Under the pieces are notes generated by a model, which was not told the origin of the DNA, searched no databases, and worked only from the letters and a program-made list of their open reading frames with translations. DNA of 64,000 nucleotides from contig NC_085887.1 of the NCBI RefSeq assembly GCF_035222375.1, forward strand, positions 2,827,501 through 2,891,500, written 5' to 3'. Within the stretch, counting starts at the first letter, position 1, and the number at the start of each line of letters is the position of its first letter. Below are positions 21,342-32,279 of this stretch, one piece after another. The DNA is from Podospora pseudocomata (taxonomy: Eukaryota; Ascomycota; Sordariomycetes; Sordariales; Podosporaceae). Position numbers and translations under genes: made by a program.

Positions 21342-21728
21342 ATTTGTTGGAATTTGGAAGGAATCAGCAGGCGGAGAGAGGAATCTGGAAACAGAGAGTG
21401 GGCGAGTAGCATGTTACGGTTTAGAGCAAGCAAGTTAGAATGAATTGATTTATTCCATGTGAACTGATAATAGTTCGGTGAACTAATCAGTCCACCGCTT
21501 CCGCTGGGGTATTGCAGTAGATGCCCGTGATGCCGCCCGCAATGTTATGAAATAAAAGAAAAAATCGAGCCCGATATATAACCGCCCAACCCGTAACTCC
21601 TACCCGAAAACTCCGTTTCATATGCCCATAAGTAGTATGTCATGTACAACTTTCATCCACCAGATATGGTAGGTGGCGCAAAATGTCCGCATCCCAGATT
21701 AGGAGACTCGATGTTCCTCATTCCTCCT
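21342..21728. other. Convergent intergenic region
   Basis: 387 bp of 3' flank between the oxygenase-like gene and the Sds3-like gene. No gene seen. Confidence 0.5.
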
Positions 21729-23445
21729 CTAACCGCCCCGTCCACCACGTCCTCCCTTCCGACTGCTGCTGCGGCTCATAGGAACACCATTGGCACTGGA
21801 TTGTCGGCTCATTGGCACTCCTCCAAAACCCTTGGCTGGCGACTGGCCTGGTGTACCTCCATGACCTGGACGCGGGGTGCTGCTCCTTTCGTTGCTCATA
21901 ACAGGCTCGACTGTATCTGGCAGCACCGGAAGCCCGAGGCGCTTGCGCACCTCGTTCTCCGAAGGCCTTTCGCCCTGAAGGTAAGCAACAAAGCGGTGGT
22001 CTCTAGCTGGGAAAGAGGCAGCTTCGAGGAGCTTGCGGCTTCCATTCTCCACAGCAAAGCTCGATCCAGGGCCATTGGCCTGCTCATACTGCTTGAGGGC
22101 TTGCATGACCATCATATCACCATTGACGTCGTCGTTAGCGAGGCTGTTGGTGGTGTTGTACTCAAGTCTGTTGTGCCCCTTGATGTATGTGGATGGGAAT
22201 GTGGCTGGGAGTTTGGGGTCTGCAGCAAGCATCCTGTCGAAGTTGCCAGGAAAGTCAAAATTGGCGAGCAACTCCATTCCCATGAGCTTGTCATCCACGA
22301 AGTTGGGATTGTTTGAGCCACGAAGTCCGCTGCGAGTCGCGTGCGAAATATTGCGCTCCATTGGGGGCGCAGAGGGAACCGAGTCGCCGTCATCGTCGTG
22401 CTCGCCGTTGCCGGAGTCGCTACCGTCTGGCGACTGGATAGGACGGCCGTTCTCATCAAACTTTGGCTTATGCGTCAACAGATATTTGTGGGCGGCAAAG
22501 GCAGCCGTGTTGTAGGTCATTGAGAGTTCCTTATCGGTGAATAGCTTGTCGATGCTGTAGATTGGTCCGGTGGTCTTGCGCACTGCTAGGCGGTCGGTTT
22601 GCCAGAGAGGCGTGGTATTAGCATTATCTAGAGCTCGTCGCTGGGGGGCTGGGGAGCCATCGTCGTCGTTGTTATTGCGCTTTCGCTTCTTATTGTCCAA
22701 GGACATGTCATCAATCTCTCCTCGTCGCAACCTCGTCGCTCGCTTGGCGTGGGTACCGCCAGGGCTGGCAGGGTTTGTGATGCTGAACTGGTTCGGGTGA
22801 AGCAGAAGAGCAGACGAGTCGGAGATTTCCAGTGCCTCCTTCTCCTTATTCAATCGGAATTTTTTGGTGGTAATGGCGTTGATTAGGCGGTCGCGAAGGG
22901 TTTGGGAGAGCGCGCGGTATTCTCGGTTCGCTGTCTCGACCTTAAAGGCGTGGGTGTTCATGTACTCAGACACCTTCTTGTCATAGTCAAACTGTGAAAA
23001 CAAGGTCAGTTTTTGACAAAAAGCGACAAAAATTCGCAAGGAAGGTATTCCTTACCTTGTGCTTCGCTAAAGCGTAGTCACGCTCCTCCATCAAGTCCTG
23101 GACCTTGTTCATCCAGTCTGTGAATCTCGGACCAGCCGCTCCAAGGTACGATTGTGGTGTTGTGCTCGCATCGGCGTTCAGCTGGTGGAGGATTTGTTGG
23201 TACTCCTCCTCGAGATTGTCAAATGGTCGCTCAGCGTATGGGTCAATCCTCATGACCAGATTTGTGTCCATTTGGATCTTGTGAAGTTGCTCGCGGAAGG
23301 TTTGGTCCCTGTCTCTAGCCAGCCTATCGTCAAGCTGGGCCAGTCGATCGGAGATCAACTGGCGGCGCTTGTCTCTCTTAGACTGTGTTGCTTGCGCTGA
23401 TGTTCCAACCGGCGCAACGGCCGAGGAAGGGTCTGTCGTAGCCAT
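21729..23445 (-). CDS. SDS3: Sds3-like subunit of an Rpd3-type histone deacetylase complex
   Basis: Two exons, 23445-23056 and 22991-21729, giving 550 residues. The first third matches the Sds3 coiled-coil plan known from yeast: SKRDKRRQLISDRLAQLDD, then RDRDQTFREQLHKIQMDTNL, then a second helix DLMEERDYALAKHKFDYDKK that spans the intron, and RDRLINAITTKKFRLNKEKE. It is followed by a polar region with a KKRKR nuclear-localisation stretch and Gly/Arg/Ser-rich C-terminus (SRKGGRGGRGG). In yeast Sds3 holds the Rpd3L deacetylase complex together. The identification rests on my recollection of the yeast sequence; Dep1-like is the nearest alternative. The start is the ATG at 23443-23445, the only in-frame Met before the conserved block. 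It is head-to-head with LSM1. Confidence 0.75.
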
Positions 23446-24369
23446 TGCGAATGCGACTCGAGGTGTGGTCGAGAAACGAAGAGAAGCAGTCGTCACTCTC
23501 GAGACCAGTGTCGGGTCGATCGTCGAACCTGACAGGTTTGCGTCTGGCGAAGAAAAGGTGCAGAATTAGTCGAGATTTGTATATATCAGAGAAACTCTGG
23601 TATCAGAAATGAACTGGAGAAGGCCGTGATCATTGTATGCAAAGTCGGCCTTGTTGACCTTGGTGTTGTGTGTCGGGTGACCGGTTCGAGAAGACAATAA
23701 GTCGAAAAGAAAGCGCCTTGCGCTGGACTGGCGGCAACCGACAGAACGGACTGGCCGGTCTGCTATTGTCACTGTTCTCCCAACCCCAGCTGTCAACTGT
23801 GGCTTGCGCACGGTTTTCTTGTATTCAAACCGCCAATGCTGTGGCTTGAAACCAGGAACACCAGAGCTCTGACCAATCAGATGATGTCTGGCTGGGCATA
23901 GCTTTAGAGCCTTGCTCCACTGTGGCACAACTGGCGCCGACTTCGAGCAAGGCTGCTCCGTGTGGAAGACAGTAAAGCTCACACTGTCCGCCCGCCGGAA
24001 GCTGCATTCAAGTGTTGTGTCACTCAGCCCACCAGCCTGAATTCAGAGAGATCTCACATCAACTCGATATTTTGAGAGGGACTCGGTCAATAGGTCAATA
24101 CTCGACCGATATTCAAGCCCAGGACAGCTTTCTTATACCAACTCCTTAACACATCTCTGCAAAGGCAAAAGCAGAACCCAAATTTACCCCTCCTCCAGGA
24201 CCTGCAACGCCACTTCGTCGACCTCGATTTGACGGACCAAAGCTGGTTAGGGAGACAATACCACCAACAAAACAACATCTTGTTAACCGGTCTTTGGGTT
24301 TTGACCCTGAATTGACTACCACCAACCGGCCACTAGGCTTAACCTTACCCTCACATATCAACATTCAAG
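23446..24369. promoter_or_regulatory. Divergent promoter region (Sds3-like / LSM1)
   Basis: 924 bp between divergent starts. Short open frames on both strands show no conserved motif. No RNA gene recognised. Confidence 0.5.
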
Positions 24370-25073
24370 ATGGAGCACCTCTCAATACATGACCACCAAC
24401 ACGGCCCTCCCCCCCCTGGAATGATGCCGCAACCACCTCAACATCCAGGCGGCCCTGTACCCCAGGGCATGATGCCCCCGGGACTCGGCCGCCCTCCCCA
24501 GCCCCAGCAGTTGCCAGCCCAGATGTTTACCACTGCTGCTCAGCTGTTGGATCTCACAGATAGTGTGTCTCCTGTCCTCTCTCTCACTCACACATGAGTT
24601 CTAAACACCTCACAGAAAAACTCCTGATCTCCCTCCGCGACGGCCGTAAATTGATAGGCATCCTCCGCAGCTGGGATCAATTTGGTATGTATATCTCTTG
24701 AACTATGACGACCCCAAGCCCAAGGCATAAGATATACTCAACAAGCCAAACAGCCAACCTCGTCCTCCAATCCACAAAAGAGCGCATCTTCGTCCCCCCC
24801 GTCCTCTCGGAAAAAGAGCCAACCGGCATCTTCGCCGACATCGACCGGGGTACGTTCCTAGTCAGAGGCGAGAACGTCTTGTTGCTTGGAGAAATCGATC
24901 TCGACAAGGACGACGATGCGCCCCCGGGGTATCAGCTGGCCGACATAAAGATGGTGGAGAAGCTCGCGAGGGAGAGGAAGAAGGAAGAGAAGGTCAAGGA
25001 AAAGAAGAAGACCAAGATGCTGGGGAAGGAGGGCTTTGAGGGGGAGAATTTGGGGGAGATGCCGCTCATCTAA
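24370..25073 (+). CDS. LSM1: Lsm1, cytoplasmic Lsm1-7 mRNA-decay subunit
   Basis: Lsm1 defines the cytoplasmic Lsm1-7 ring, which with Pat1 binds oligoadenylated mRNA 3' ends and promotes decapping in P-bodies. Exons: 24370-24562, 24616-24684 and 24754-25073, giving 193 residues. A Pro/Gly/Met/Gln-rich N-terminal extension of about 50 residues precedes the Sm fold. Sm motif 1 is LLDLTDKKLLISLRDGRKLI with GILRSWDQFANLVLQSTKER. Sm motif 2 is FLVRGENVLLLGEIDLDK. The Lys/Glu-rich C-terminal helix (EKLARERKKEEKVKEKKKTK) is typical of Lsm1. The 69-nt middle exon fits with phases 1 and 1. The start is the first ATG (context CAAGATGGAG). Confidence 0.95.
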
Positions 25074-25384
25074 GAGGTGGGGAGGAGAGGAGAAGGGTAA
25101 GGGACTGAAAAAGCAGAATATTGTGAAATGCTTACTTTCAGGTTCTTGGGGAAGAGAGAGACCTGTTACATGCTCATGGCTTATGCGTAGATATGGCATG
25201 ATTGAGAAGGAGGGTTATGAAGAGGAAGAGCATCTCATAGCGATGGGTTTGTTATTGAAGCAAGAATGGCATGGAAATGAGGACCATATATCATGTCATG
25301 GATTTGGTAAAGTTTATGACATGAATAGCCATCTACCGCGCTCACACTCGGCATCGCAACACCCCTCAACTAGGTACACCCATC
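25074..25384. other. Convergent intergenic region (LSM1 / six-hairpin glycosidase)
   Basis: 311 bp, 3' flanks of two genes; no gene seen. Confidence 0.5.
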
Positions 25385-27568
25385 TCACAAAGCAACCACG
25401 AACCCCTCAGCTCTCGCCCCCTCCCTAACCCATTGCTCAGGCAACTTCACCCCCTCATCATCCACCCAACCCCCAGCCATCATCCCCACCGCCATCAGCA
25501 GTCCAGCACTGTTGGGAAAATATGGGGTGGGCACCCTCTCCCCTCCCACCGCGTAGCCAGCATCATCAAATTTGAAGATGGGATGAAGTAGATACTCCAC
25601 CGCCTGCTCTACATCCCCCAGTCTCAGGGAATTCATAGCCAACATTGCGAAATCCCACCCGTAGCTCTCATTCAGTCTCCACGTCTCCTTGATCTTGCGA
25701 GCCGTGTTGTTGACTACCGTGAGGTCCACCTGCGGTGACGGGGGAAGGAGACCAAATATCCCAGCCTGAGCAGGGTGGTCAAACGTTGTCTCGGCGGCAA
25801 TCCACATGTTTGGGATCCCTTCATAAGTAGCGTAAGTGTTGTTGACGACTGGCAGGGGAGCTAAATTATCCCTGACAATACCCCAAATCTTTGGCGACGT
25901 CTGGTTCAGTCTCGCTTTCCACTTCGTCGCAACATCAAGACCAAACCTCCAGTAGGCGAGCTCAAAAGTAGGGTTGAGGGTAATATTAGGGTTGGTATTC
26001 TCCGACACGGGATACAACGGAGGGCCGAGGTCGTAGACTTTGGTGGAGGAGTTGAACCAGGCAAAGTCCGCCATGAAATTCGCCGTTTCTGTCAGGATGG
26101 CGTCCCATTTCTGGAGGGTGGTGAGGTTGTTGGGGTGGGAAAGGTAGTCTGTCTCCGCAAAAAACATTGGGTGAGGCTGCTGCCAGATGAGGAGGGAGTT
26201 TATTTCCCCCGGGGATGACCGGCCGGTGAGGGGGTCGGTCATTTTGCCCCAGCGGGCTCCGTTGTAGCCTTGCTTTTCTGCGCGGGAGAGGCTGGAGGGG
26301 AGGAGTTGGTTGTAGAGGTGGGGGAGGGAGCGGTGGAAGAGGTCAAGGTGGTTCCAGCGGGCGAAGGGGAGGGTGTGCCAGAGGTTCATCTCGAGGTGGA
26401 ATTTGCCGTGCCAGCCGTTGTTGACTAGGCCGGATTCTTGCGGGGGGAAATCGGAGGCTGAGTTGACTGCTGTGAGGTATTGGGAGTGGATGATGCGGCG
26501 TTGGAGTTCGAGGGCGCGGGGGTCGGAGTGGACGGGGGTGAGGTCGATGAAGGCGCCTTTGGTCCAGTAGTTTTTCCACCAGTTGCGAGAGGCGGTAGTG
26601 ATTTGCCGGTAGCTGGCTTTCTTGCTGGAAAAGTTGGGTGTCGGTGAGAAGGAGATGACGAGTTGGATCTTGGAGGATGATTTAGGGGCGAGGACGTAGC
26701 GATGAGTTCCGTCCAGGGGTCCGGTGATGGTTGCTTCACTGCCTTCCCATTGAATCATCGTATAGTATGTGGTGCCGTCCAATGTGTGCTTGATCTGGGC
26801 ACTTTGAGGCGAAAGCTGCTTCAAAGTCGTCTTGTGTTTGGAGGCTAGATTGAAGTGTCCAACAAAAGGAGCATTGAACTTTTCCTTGTCTGGGTAGGGA
26901 AAGTCCAGAAATAGACCAAGATCTCCCCTTTTCAAGAGTGATGACTGAACCTGAACAGCAACAATGTCAGAGTCCGAATCGGCCCATGTCTGAACTACAA
27001 TCTTTGACCCATTGAATCTGGAAGATGAGGTCAGTCTTCCCGACCACATGTCTAGCTCCTGGGTCTTTTCCTCCAGATCACTTTCGACAACATCATGACC
27101 ACCAAAGTGTAGTCCGACATTGGCGAGGTTGAGCCTATGAGGGTTCTCTCTCAGCCAGTTCGAGATGTCGTTTTGGGTTGGGTTTGGCTGTTCATAGCGG
27201 ACCAGTCTTCCATGCGTCCACCATTCCAAGCCGGTGTAGTCTTGAGATAATCAGTTGGTTGTCTCATGGATCATATACCTATCTGGTGTCTCATACTCAC
27301 CTTCTACAGAAGTCTGCCCTGGGGTGGTGGGAAGGCTGAAGTTGTGCCATCCCCAAGTGTTCATGATAGCAAAGGGCTTGAAGGTTTGGAGCCCGGTAAT
27401 GTCGGCCCCGAAGGCAAAGTTTCCATTTCCGACTTGCAACGGGGTTGTATCAGAACTTGCATTTCGGCGTACACTGAAGGACTGCACTACTTTGCGTCTT
27501 TGCTCAACAGAAATCCCCTTCGCCTCAGCCAGGCAAAAGAAGGCAACGATAAGATGGAGAGCTCGCAT
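25385..27568 (-). CDS. Secreted six-hairpin (alpha/alpha barrel) glycosidase-like protein
   Basis: Two exons, 27568-27301 and 27240-25385, giving 707 residues. MRALHLIVAFFCLAEAKG is a signal peptide, so the protein is secreted; several Asn-X-Ser/Thr sites follow. An N-terminal beta-sandwich region (PLQVGNGNFAFGADITGLQT, AIMNTWGWHNF, DYTGLEWWTHGRL) leads into a C-terminal helical barrel with WHGKFHLEMNLWH, a segment reminiscent of GH65/GH95-like six-hairpin enzymes, then GYNGARWGKMTDP and NPTFELAYWRFGLDVATKWK. Fungal proteins of this type are usually labelled only as six-hairpin glycosidases, and I cannot assign the substrate. The last segment (SYGWDFAMLAMNSLRLGD, YFPNSAGLLMAVGMMAGG) is also conserved-looking. 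It is head-to-head with MOB1, 1022 bp away. Confidence 0.82.
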
Positions 27569-28590
27569 GTTTGTGTGTCATGAGCTCGCAGAAGCGATGT
27601 GACTTTCGAGATGTAGCAGACTGTCCACATGCTTCACAGCATTCTTATACATACAAGTAAGGTAGTATAAACACATGGCAGCCATGTGTTCCCCTCATGC
27701 AGCAATATCTCAAAGTGACCCGTTGATCTGGGCAATGGGCCCTTGATATTCAGCCATCGACCACTAAACCATTAGCCTGGTTGGGACTGCAGAGGTCTGA
27801 AGAGGGGTGGTGACATCCATAACAAGCAAGATATTCTTTCCCGTTGCGAATAGCAACCAAGGAGAAGAAGGTGGGTTGGAGAACGGCAGCGGGATGGACG
27901 GTCACTGCATTGAGGCTGATATGAAATTCCGTCAATAAGCAAGCTTCCTGATGTTCATTCGAGGGGTGGTGTCGTCAAGTGGTCGCATGCTAAGTGAGGT
28001 CTCAAGTACTATCCAAATGACGTGAGGATATCTCCCAACTTATAAGAATGGTTCGAGCAGGCATCTCGAGTTCAAAGTTGGGTGACCTGATGTGAGCTGA
28101 GGGTTGAAAGTGGAACGGGATCGTAGTCCAGCTGAAACAAGTGGGCAAGAGTTGGGGAAATTAGGCCCAACTACCCCGCTAAAGTGGGCTAAATGCCGCC
28201 CTAGAACGGCCCTGCCACCACGCCGCAGACAGGCCGCCCAGTTGCTGTTGCTGTGCAGCATTATTTTGCATGTGTTTCCACGCTGGTAAACATCCCACCC
28301 ACTCAGCCGTCTTTTAACTTTTGTTGACTTTAGACTTTCTACGCCCTCTTCCATATCTTGGACTTGTCGCGCCATTCAACCATATCGAGAATCCACAACG
28401 AGAGGCCGTCCGACATTCTGTATCTGCCAGTCTTCATCAGAGGTCTGTTTCGAGCTCTGCTCCGCATTGACAGCAGTGGAGTTTCCCCATTAGCTGCGTC
28501 ATCATAGCGAATTGCCCCGCTAACCTTTGGCACACTGTGACCTGCAGTTCACCAGTATCTCACAGACAGCTTGCGCTTTGGGTTCTCATC
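27569..28590. promoter_or_regulatory. Divergent intergenic region (six-hairpin glycosidase / MOB1)
   Basis: 1.0 kb between divergent starts. I find no supported coding frame. The MOB1-proximal part, ending CATCATGAG, is presumably the 5' leader. Confidence 0.45.
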
Positions 28591-29561
28591 ATGAGTAACT
28601 TCTTGACGACAGTGTGAGTTGACCTCCGGCCGTTACCCCTAGAGCCCCGACCAAAATCCACGATGCGCCCCTCTTTGCCCATTTTGAGAGAAACCCGAAG
28701 GCGCTTCACCGACTCGACGTGGGGCGCCTAGCTCAATCCCAGCGAGACGCACGCGACCATTGCAAATACGAGTTGAAGATATCTTGGCTAACTTGGGCAC
28801 ACTGAAGTAACCAACGGACGAGGAATCAGTTCAGGCCTCGCGCTGGCGGCAAAGGCGGTGCCACCAGCTACCAACTTCGACAATATGCCGAGGCGACCCT
28901 TGGCGGGGGGAGTCTTCGCAAGGTAGTGAAGCTTCCTGAGGGCGAGGATGAGAATGAGTGGTTGGCCGTCAACAGTATGCCCTCTCATTCCTAAAACTAC
29001 CACCGAAAATGATAGGCCAACTGACTCGTGATGGATAGTGGTCGATTTCTACAATCAGATCAACCTGTTATATGGCGCCATCACCGAGTTCTGCTCTCCT
29101 CAGTCATGTCCCGAGATGAAGGCCACGGATGAGTTTGAGTACTTGTGGCAAGACTCGGAGAACTACAAGCGACCAACGAAGATGCCAGCGCCGGCCTACA
29201 TTGAGCAGCTCATGACTTGGGTTCAGAGCAATATTGACAATGAGTCTGTGCTTCCCAGCCGTATCGGTACGTTGCCCGTCTCTACAGACTAGAGAAGACC
29301 CCCTTAACACAAGAAATAGGCGTTCCATTCCCCAAGTCTTTCCCAGCTCTTGTGCGCCAAATCTTCAAGCGCATGTACCGTGTCTACGCGCACATCTACT
29401 GCCACCATTACCCAGTCATCCGAGAGCTCGGCCTGGAACCACACCTGAACACCAGCTTCAAGCAGTACGTCCTCTTCATTGATGAGCACAACTTGGCCAG
29501 CGGGAAGGACTTTTGGGGTCCTTTGGGGGATCTGGTGGACAGCATGTTGCGTAGTGACTAG
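28591..29561 (+). CDS. MOB1: Mob1 kinase activator (septation/mitotic exit network)
   Basis: Mob1 binds and activates NDR-family kinases (Dbf2/Sid2) for septum formation and mitotic exit. Four exons: 28591-28613, 28808-28974, 29039-29266 and 29320-29561, giving 219 residues. The family core is nearly textbook: [51 protein letters not shown], the zinc-site segment [12 protein letters not shown] with two Cys, EYLWQD, and the second zinc half [13 protein letters not shown] with His residues. The C-terminus is [19 protein letters not shown] and ends LRSD. Exon 1 codes for only seven and two-thirds residues (MSNFLTT and V completed across the intron). It is tandem with ATP5. Confidence 0.96.
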
Positions 29562-30033
29562 TCGTGGAAGATTGGGATGCTGGGTTTAAGGATAATGCAT
29601 TGCTGGCTTGTTGCATGTGGCGTTTGGGTACAGATGGATGGATGGATGGCTGGGAGCTTAGAGCTTGGAGCTTGGAGCTTTGGTTTCAGGGTATGGATGT
29701 CTGTCTCTGTAATAGGATTCTTGTAATATGGCATTCGGGTAATGCATGTATGCGAATCAATGATAAGTAATTGACTTGAATGATAAAATGTATAAAGACC
29801 AAGAAATCCAATCGGGCGCAGGGAGGTTACATAGGTGACGGTGGGTGGTTGGCCCGGTTCCACCCGGCAGCTTTGCTCTTGGCCCCATCACACCCGCCCG
29901 CCAGTAGCCCGAAGCTGGCTTTCTGCCTGAGGCACCCCTCTTTTGCCGAGCAGCCAAACCCCGTTTCTAAAAACTGAAGCTCAGGTTCACGACACTCGAG
30001 GTCCGCATCACCGCATCCAATCCCACAGTCACC
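29562..30033. other. Intergenic region between MOB1 and ATP5
   Basis: 472 bp holding the MOB1 3' end, a short (TGGA)n run near 29635-29648, and the ATP5 promoter. No gene seen. Confidence 0.5.
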
Positions 30034-31057
30034 ATGTTCTCGCGACAGGCAGTGCTCCGCGCCGCGCGGTCCGCCGCCCCCCAGCGCGCCATCCAGGCCC
30101 AAGCCCGCACCTACGCTGCCGCTGCCTCCAACGAGAAGGTCAAGGCTCCCGTCTCCCTCTTCGGCCTCGACGGCACCTATGCTACTGCTCTGGTACGCCC
30201 CTCCCTGACAAGTCTTTTCGGTGTCGGACATTTTCTGGGGTGTTTTTTCGGAAGGGGGGGAAAGCAATTGAGTTGGACACTGGGGGGAAATACATCAATT
30301 GGAAATGGGACAACACCGAAGAACTACGAAAATGGAAAAGGGAAAATAATTGAGGAACAATCACTAACAAGCTGCGTCATTTTGGTTTTGGCGCCATAAC
30401 AGTACACTGCCGCCGTCAAGACCTCCTCCCTCGAGCCCACCGCCAAAGGCGTGACTTCCCTCGCCAACCTCCTCGCGAAGGACCCCAAGCTCGTCGGCAT
30501 CCTCGAGGCCCCTACCCTCTCCGCCGCCGACAAGTCGGCCATTGTTTCCGAGCTCACGAAGAGCGCTGGCGTCTCTGGCGAGACTGTCAAGAACCTTTTG
30601 GCTGCTCTTGCTGAGAACAACCGCTTGGGCTTGCTGCCTGGTGTGTGCGCCAAGTTTGGCGAGCTGATGAGCGCTGCTCGTGGTGAGGTTGAGATGGTTG
30701 TTACCTCTGCTCAGGTGAGCCCCCCTCCCCACTGTTCACAAGGTACGAAGGGGATGGTGAGGACTGACATGTGACATGACATAGCCCCTCGACAACAAGA
30801 CCCTCAACCGCCTTGAGTCTGCCGTCTCCAAGTCCTCGTATGTTGGTGATGGCAAGAAGCTCAAGGTCAAGAACCAGGTATGTCTCCACCGCTTTACCCG
30901 TTGCTGTATATCACTCCACCATATACTAACACTTCTACCTCAGGTCAACCCCGACATCATCGGCGGTCTCATCGTCGAGGTCGGCGAGAGAACAATCGAC
31001 TTGTCCGTCTCCGCCAAGCTGGCCAAGATGAACAAGCTCCTTACTGACACCTTGTAA
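30034..31057 (+). CDS. ATP5: Mitochondrial ATP synthase OSCP subunit
   Basis: The oligomycin-sensitivity-conferring protein is part of the peripheral stalk that couples F1 to Fo in the inner mitochondrial membrane. Exons: 30034-30192, 30403-30714, 30785-30877 and 30944-31057, giving 225 residues. The N-terminus (MFSRQAVLRAARSAAPQRA) is an Arg/Ala-rich presequence. Mature OSCP blocks follow: VSLFGLDGTYATALYTAAVK, SLANLLAKDPKLVGILEAPT, NLLAALAENNRLGLLPGVCA, FGELMSAARGEVEMVVTSAQ, and the C-terminal NPDIIGGLIVEVGERTIDLS plus KLAKMNKLLTDTL. All introns are GT-AG and in phase 0. The first intron (210 nt) is long for this window. A (TAC)n run starts just after the stop. Confidence 0.96.
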
Positions 31058-31064
31058 ATTACTT

Positions 31065-31090
31065 ACTACTACTACTACTACTACTACTAC
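31065..31090. repeat. (TAC)n microsatellite in the ATP5 3' region
   Basis: Eight or nine uninterrupted TAC units right after the ATP5 stop codon, most likely in its 3' UTR. Confidence 0.9.
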
Positions 31091-31881
31091 CTCTTTTTTA
31101 ACAAGACCGTCATGAGCCGTTCAGCCCTTTGCTTTTTTTCGCTCCTTTGTATAGTGTGCAGAAAAGGGGATTGTGAGGGGGATAGGGCACGAGAGTGGAA
31201 GGGGACCAGTCAAGTTTCGACACATCAAAGGCTCGCGGTCATTTGTCTGGATCTTTCGAGAGAAAGGGAGGACGTCCCCCTGTGTATATGAGCCGAAAAT
31301 AGACGCATTGCGACAAGCTGGATATCTACCTGCTTGCCGTCTTGGTGATCCTCTTTGTGATCGACACTACAAGCCCTCCTTCTCGCCCGTCTGTAGCTTC
31401 GTCCATGCAGTCACGACCAGTTCAGCGACTATGCTCCCGCCCACCACCGTCGCCTTCAGGAAGTTGTAAGAATACAAAACCAAGAGTTCCCTCGGTATCT
31501 ATCTCATTTCCTCCGAACCAGATGGTCCCTGTGAATGTCAATCAAGATTGGGAGAACCACCGCTGCCTTTTCAACCATGGATTTCCATAACCACCCCCCT
31601 TTCCCCTTCCCCTTCTCTTCGAACCCCAGATTGACTGACCATTTTTGTCATACATGACATGACACCTTGCGCTTGGTAACTTTTTGCTCGTCCAAACATA
31701 CATACAGCTTTACCCAATCTGAAGGCTAGGCTACACAAAGAATGGAATGTGTGTTGCTTAATCACGACGCAACTAACTCGCAAGCAAACACCACGTCGAG
31801 ACAAAAAGGCAAAACAGCTAGCTGGATTGAGCCAAAATTGAAGCAATCAGCAATTTGTCCCTCAGAAAGAGGATAGGTAAC

Positions 31882-31886
31882 AAAAA
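31882..31886 (-). terminator. Pol III terminator of tRNA-Gly
   Basis: Five A on the plus strand, that is T5 on the transcribed strand, 16 bases after the tRNA 3' end. Expected length and place for an RNA polymerase III terminator. Confidence 0.65.
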
Positions 31887-31902
31887 TCAAATCATAAGGT
31901 TA

Positions 31903-31973
31903 TGCATCAGCCGTGAATCGAACACGGGGCCCATCGATGGCAACGATGGATTTTACCACTAAACCACTGATGC
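31903..31973 (-). tRNA. tRNA-Gly (anticodon GCC)
   Basis: On the minus strand 71 nt fold as a full cloverleaf. The acceptor stem GCATCAG pairs with CTGATGC, with A as discriminator. The D arm carries TGGTTTAGTGGTA (A box). The anticodon stem CATCG/CGATG holds the loop TTGCCAT, so the anticodon is GCC. The T arm CCGTG-TTCGATT-CACGG carries the B box. There is no intron and CCA is not encoded, as usual for eukaryotes. Confidence 0.97.
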
Positions 31974-32279
31974 CTAGTATGAGTAATGAGAATTAGTGGT
32001 GGAATACGGGGTTATGTCAGGATACTACCCTCTCCTCCTTCATCTCCTTCACCCTGCATCCCCTTTTCCTCTCTCTCATCCTACCCATCATAACCTATTT
32101 CACTTCTTCACTGGCGCAGATAACAAAATTTTCGACTTGAATAGCTTCCAAAAACAAAAAGCCAGCCATCACGTTCATCAACCTCTCTATCTATCAACTA
32201 TTTTCTCTCTTTAAAAGCAAAATATCCTCCCCATCCTATTGCATAACCTTATGCCATCCTCATTCCCCCCGCCAAACTT
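31974..32279. other. Intergenic region between tRNA-Gly and the GH63-type gene
   Basis: 306 bp, pyrimidine-rich, containing the tRNA 5' flank and the 3' flank of the GH63-type gene. Nothing else seen. Confidence 0.5.

Larger units (their letters stand above)
31058..31902. other. Gene-free stretch between ATP5 and tRNA-Gly
   Basis: 845 bp with a (TAC)n run at the start and C/T-rich sequence later. No convincing frame. Includes the Pol III terminator of the tRNA gene listed separately. Confidence 0.5.
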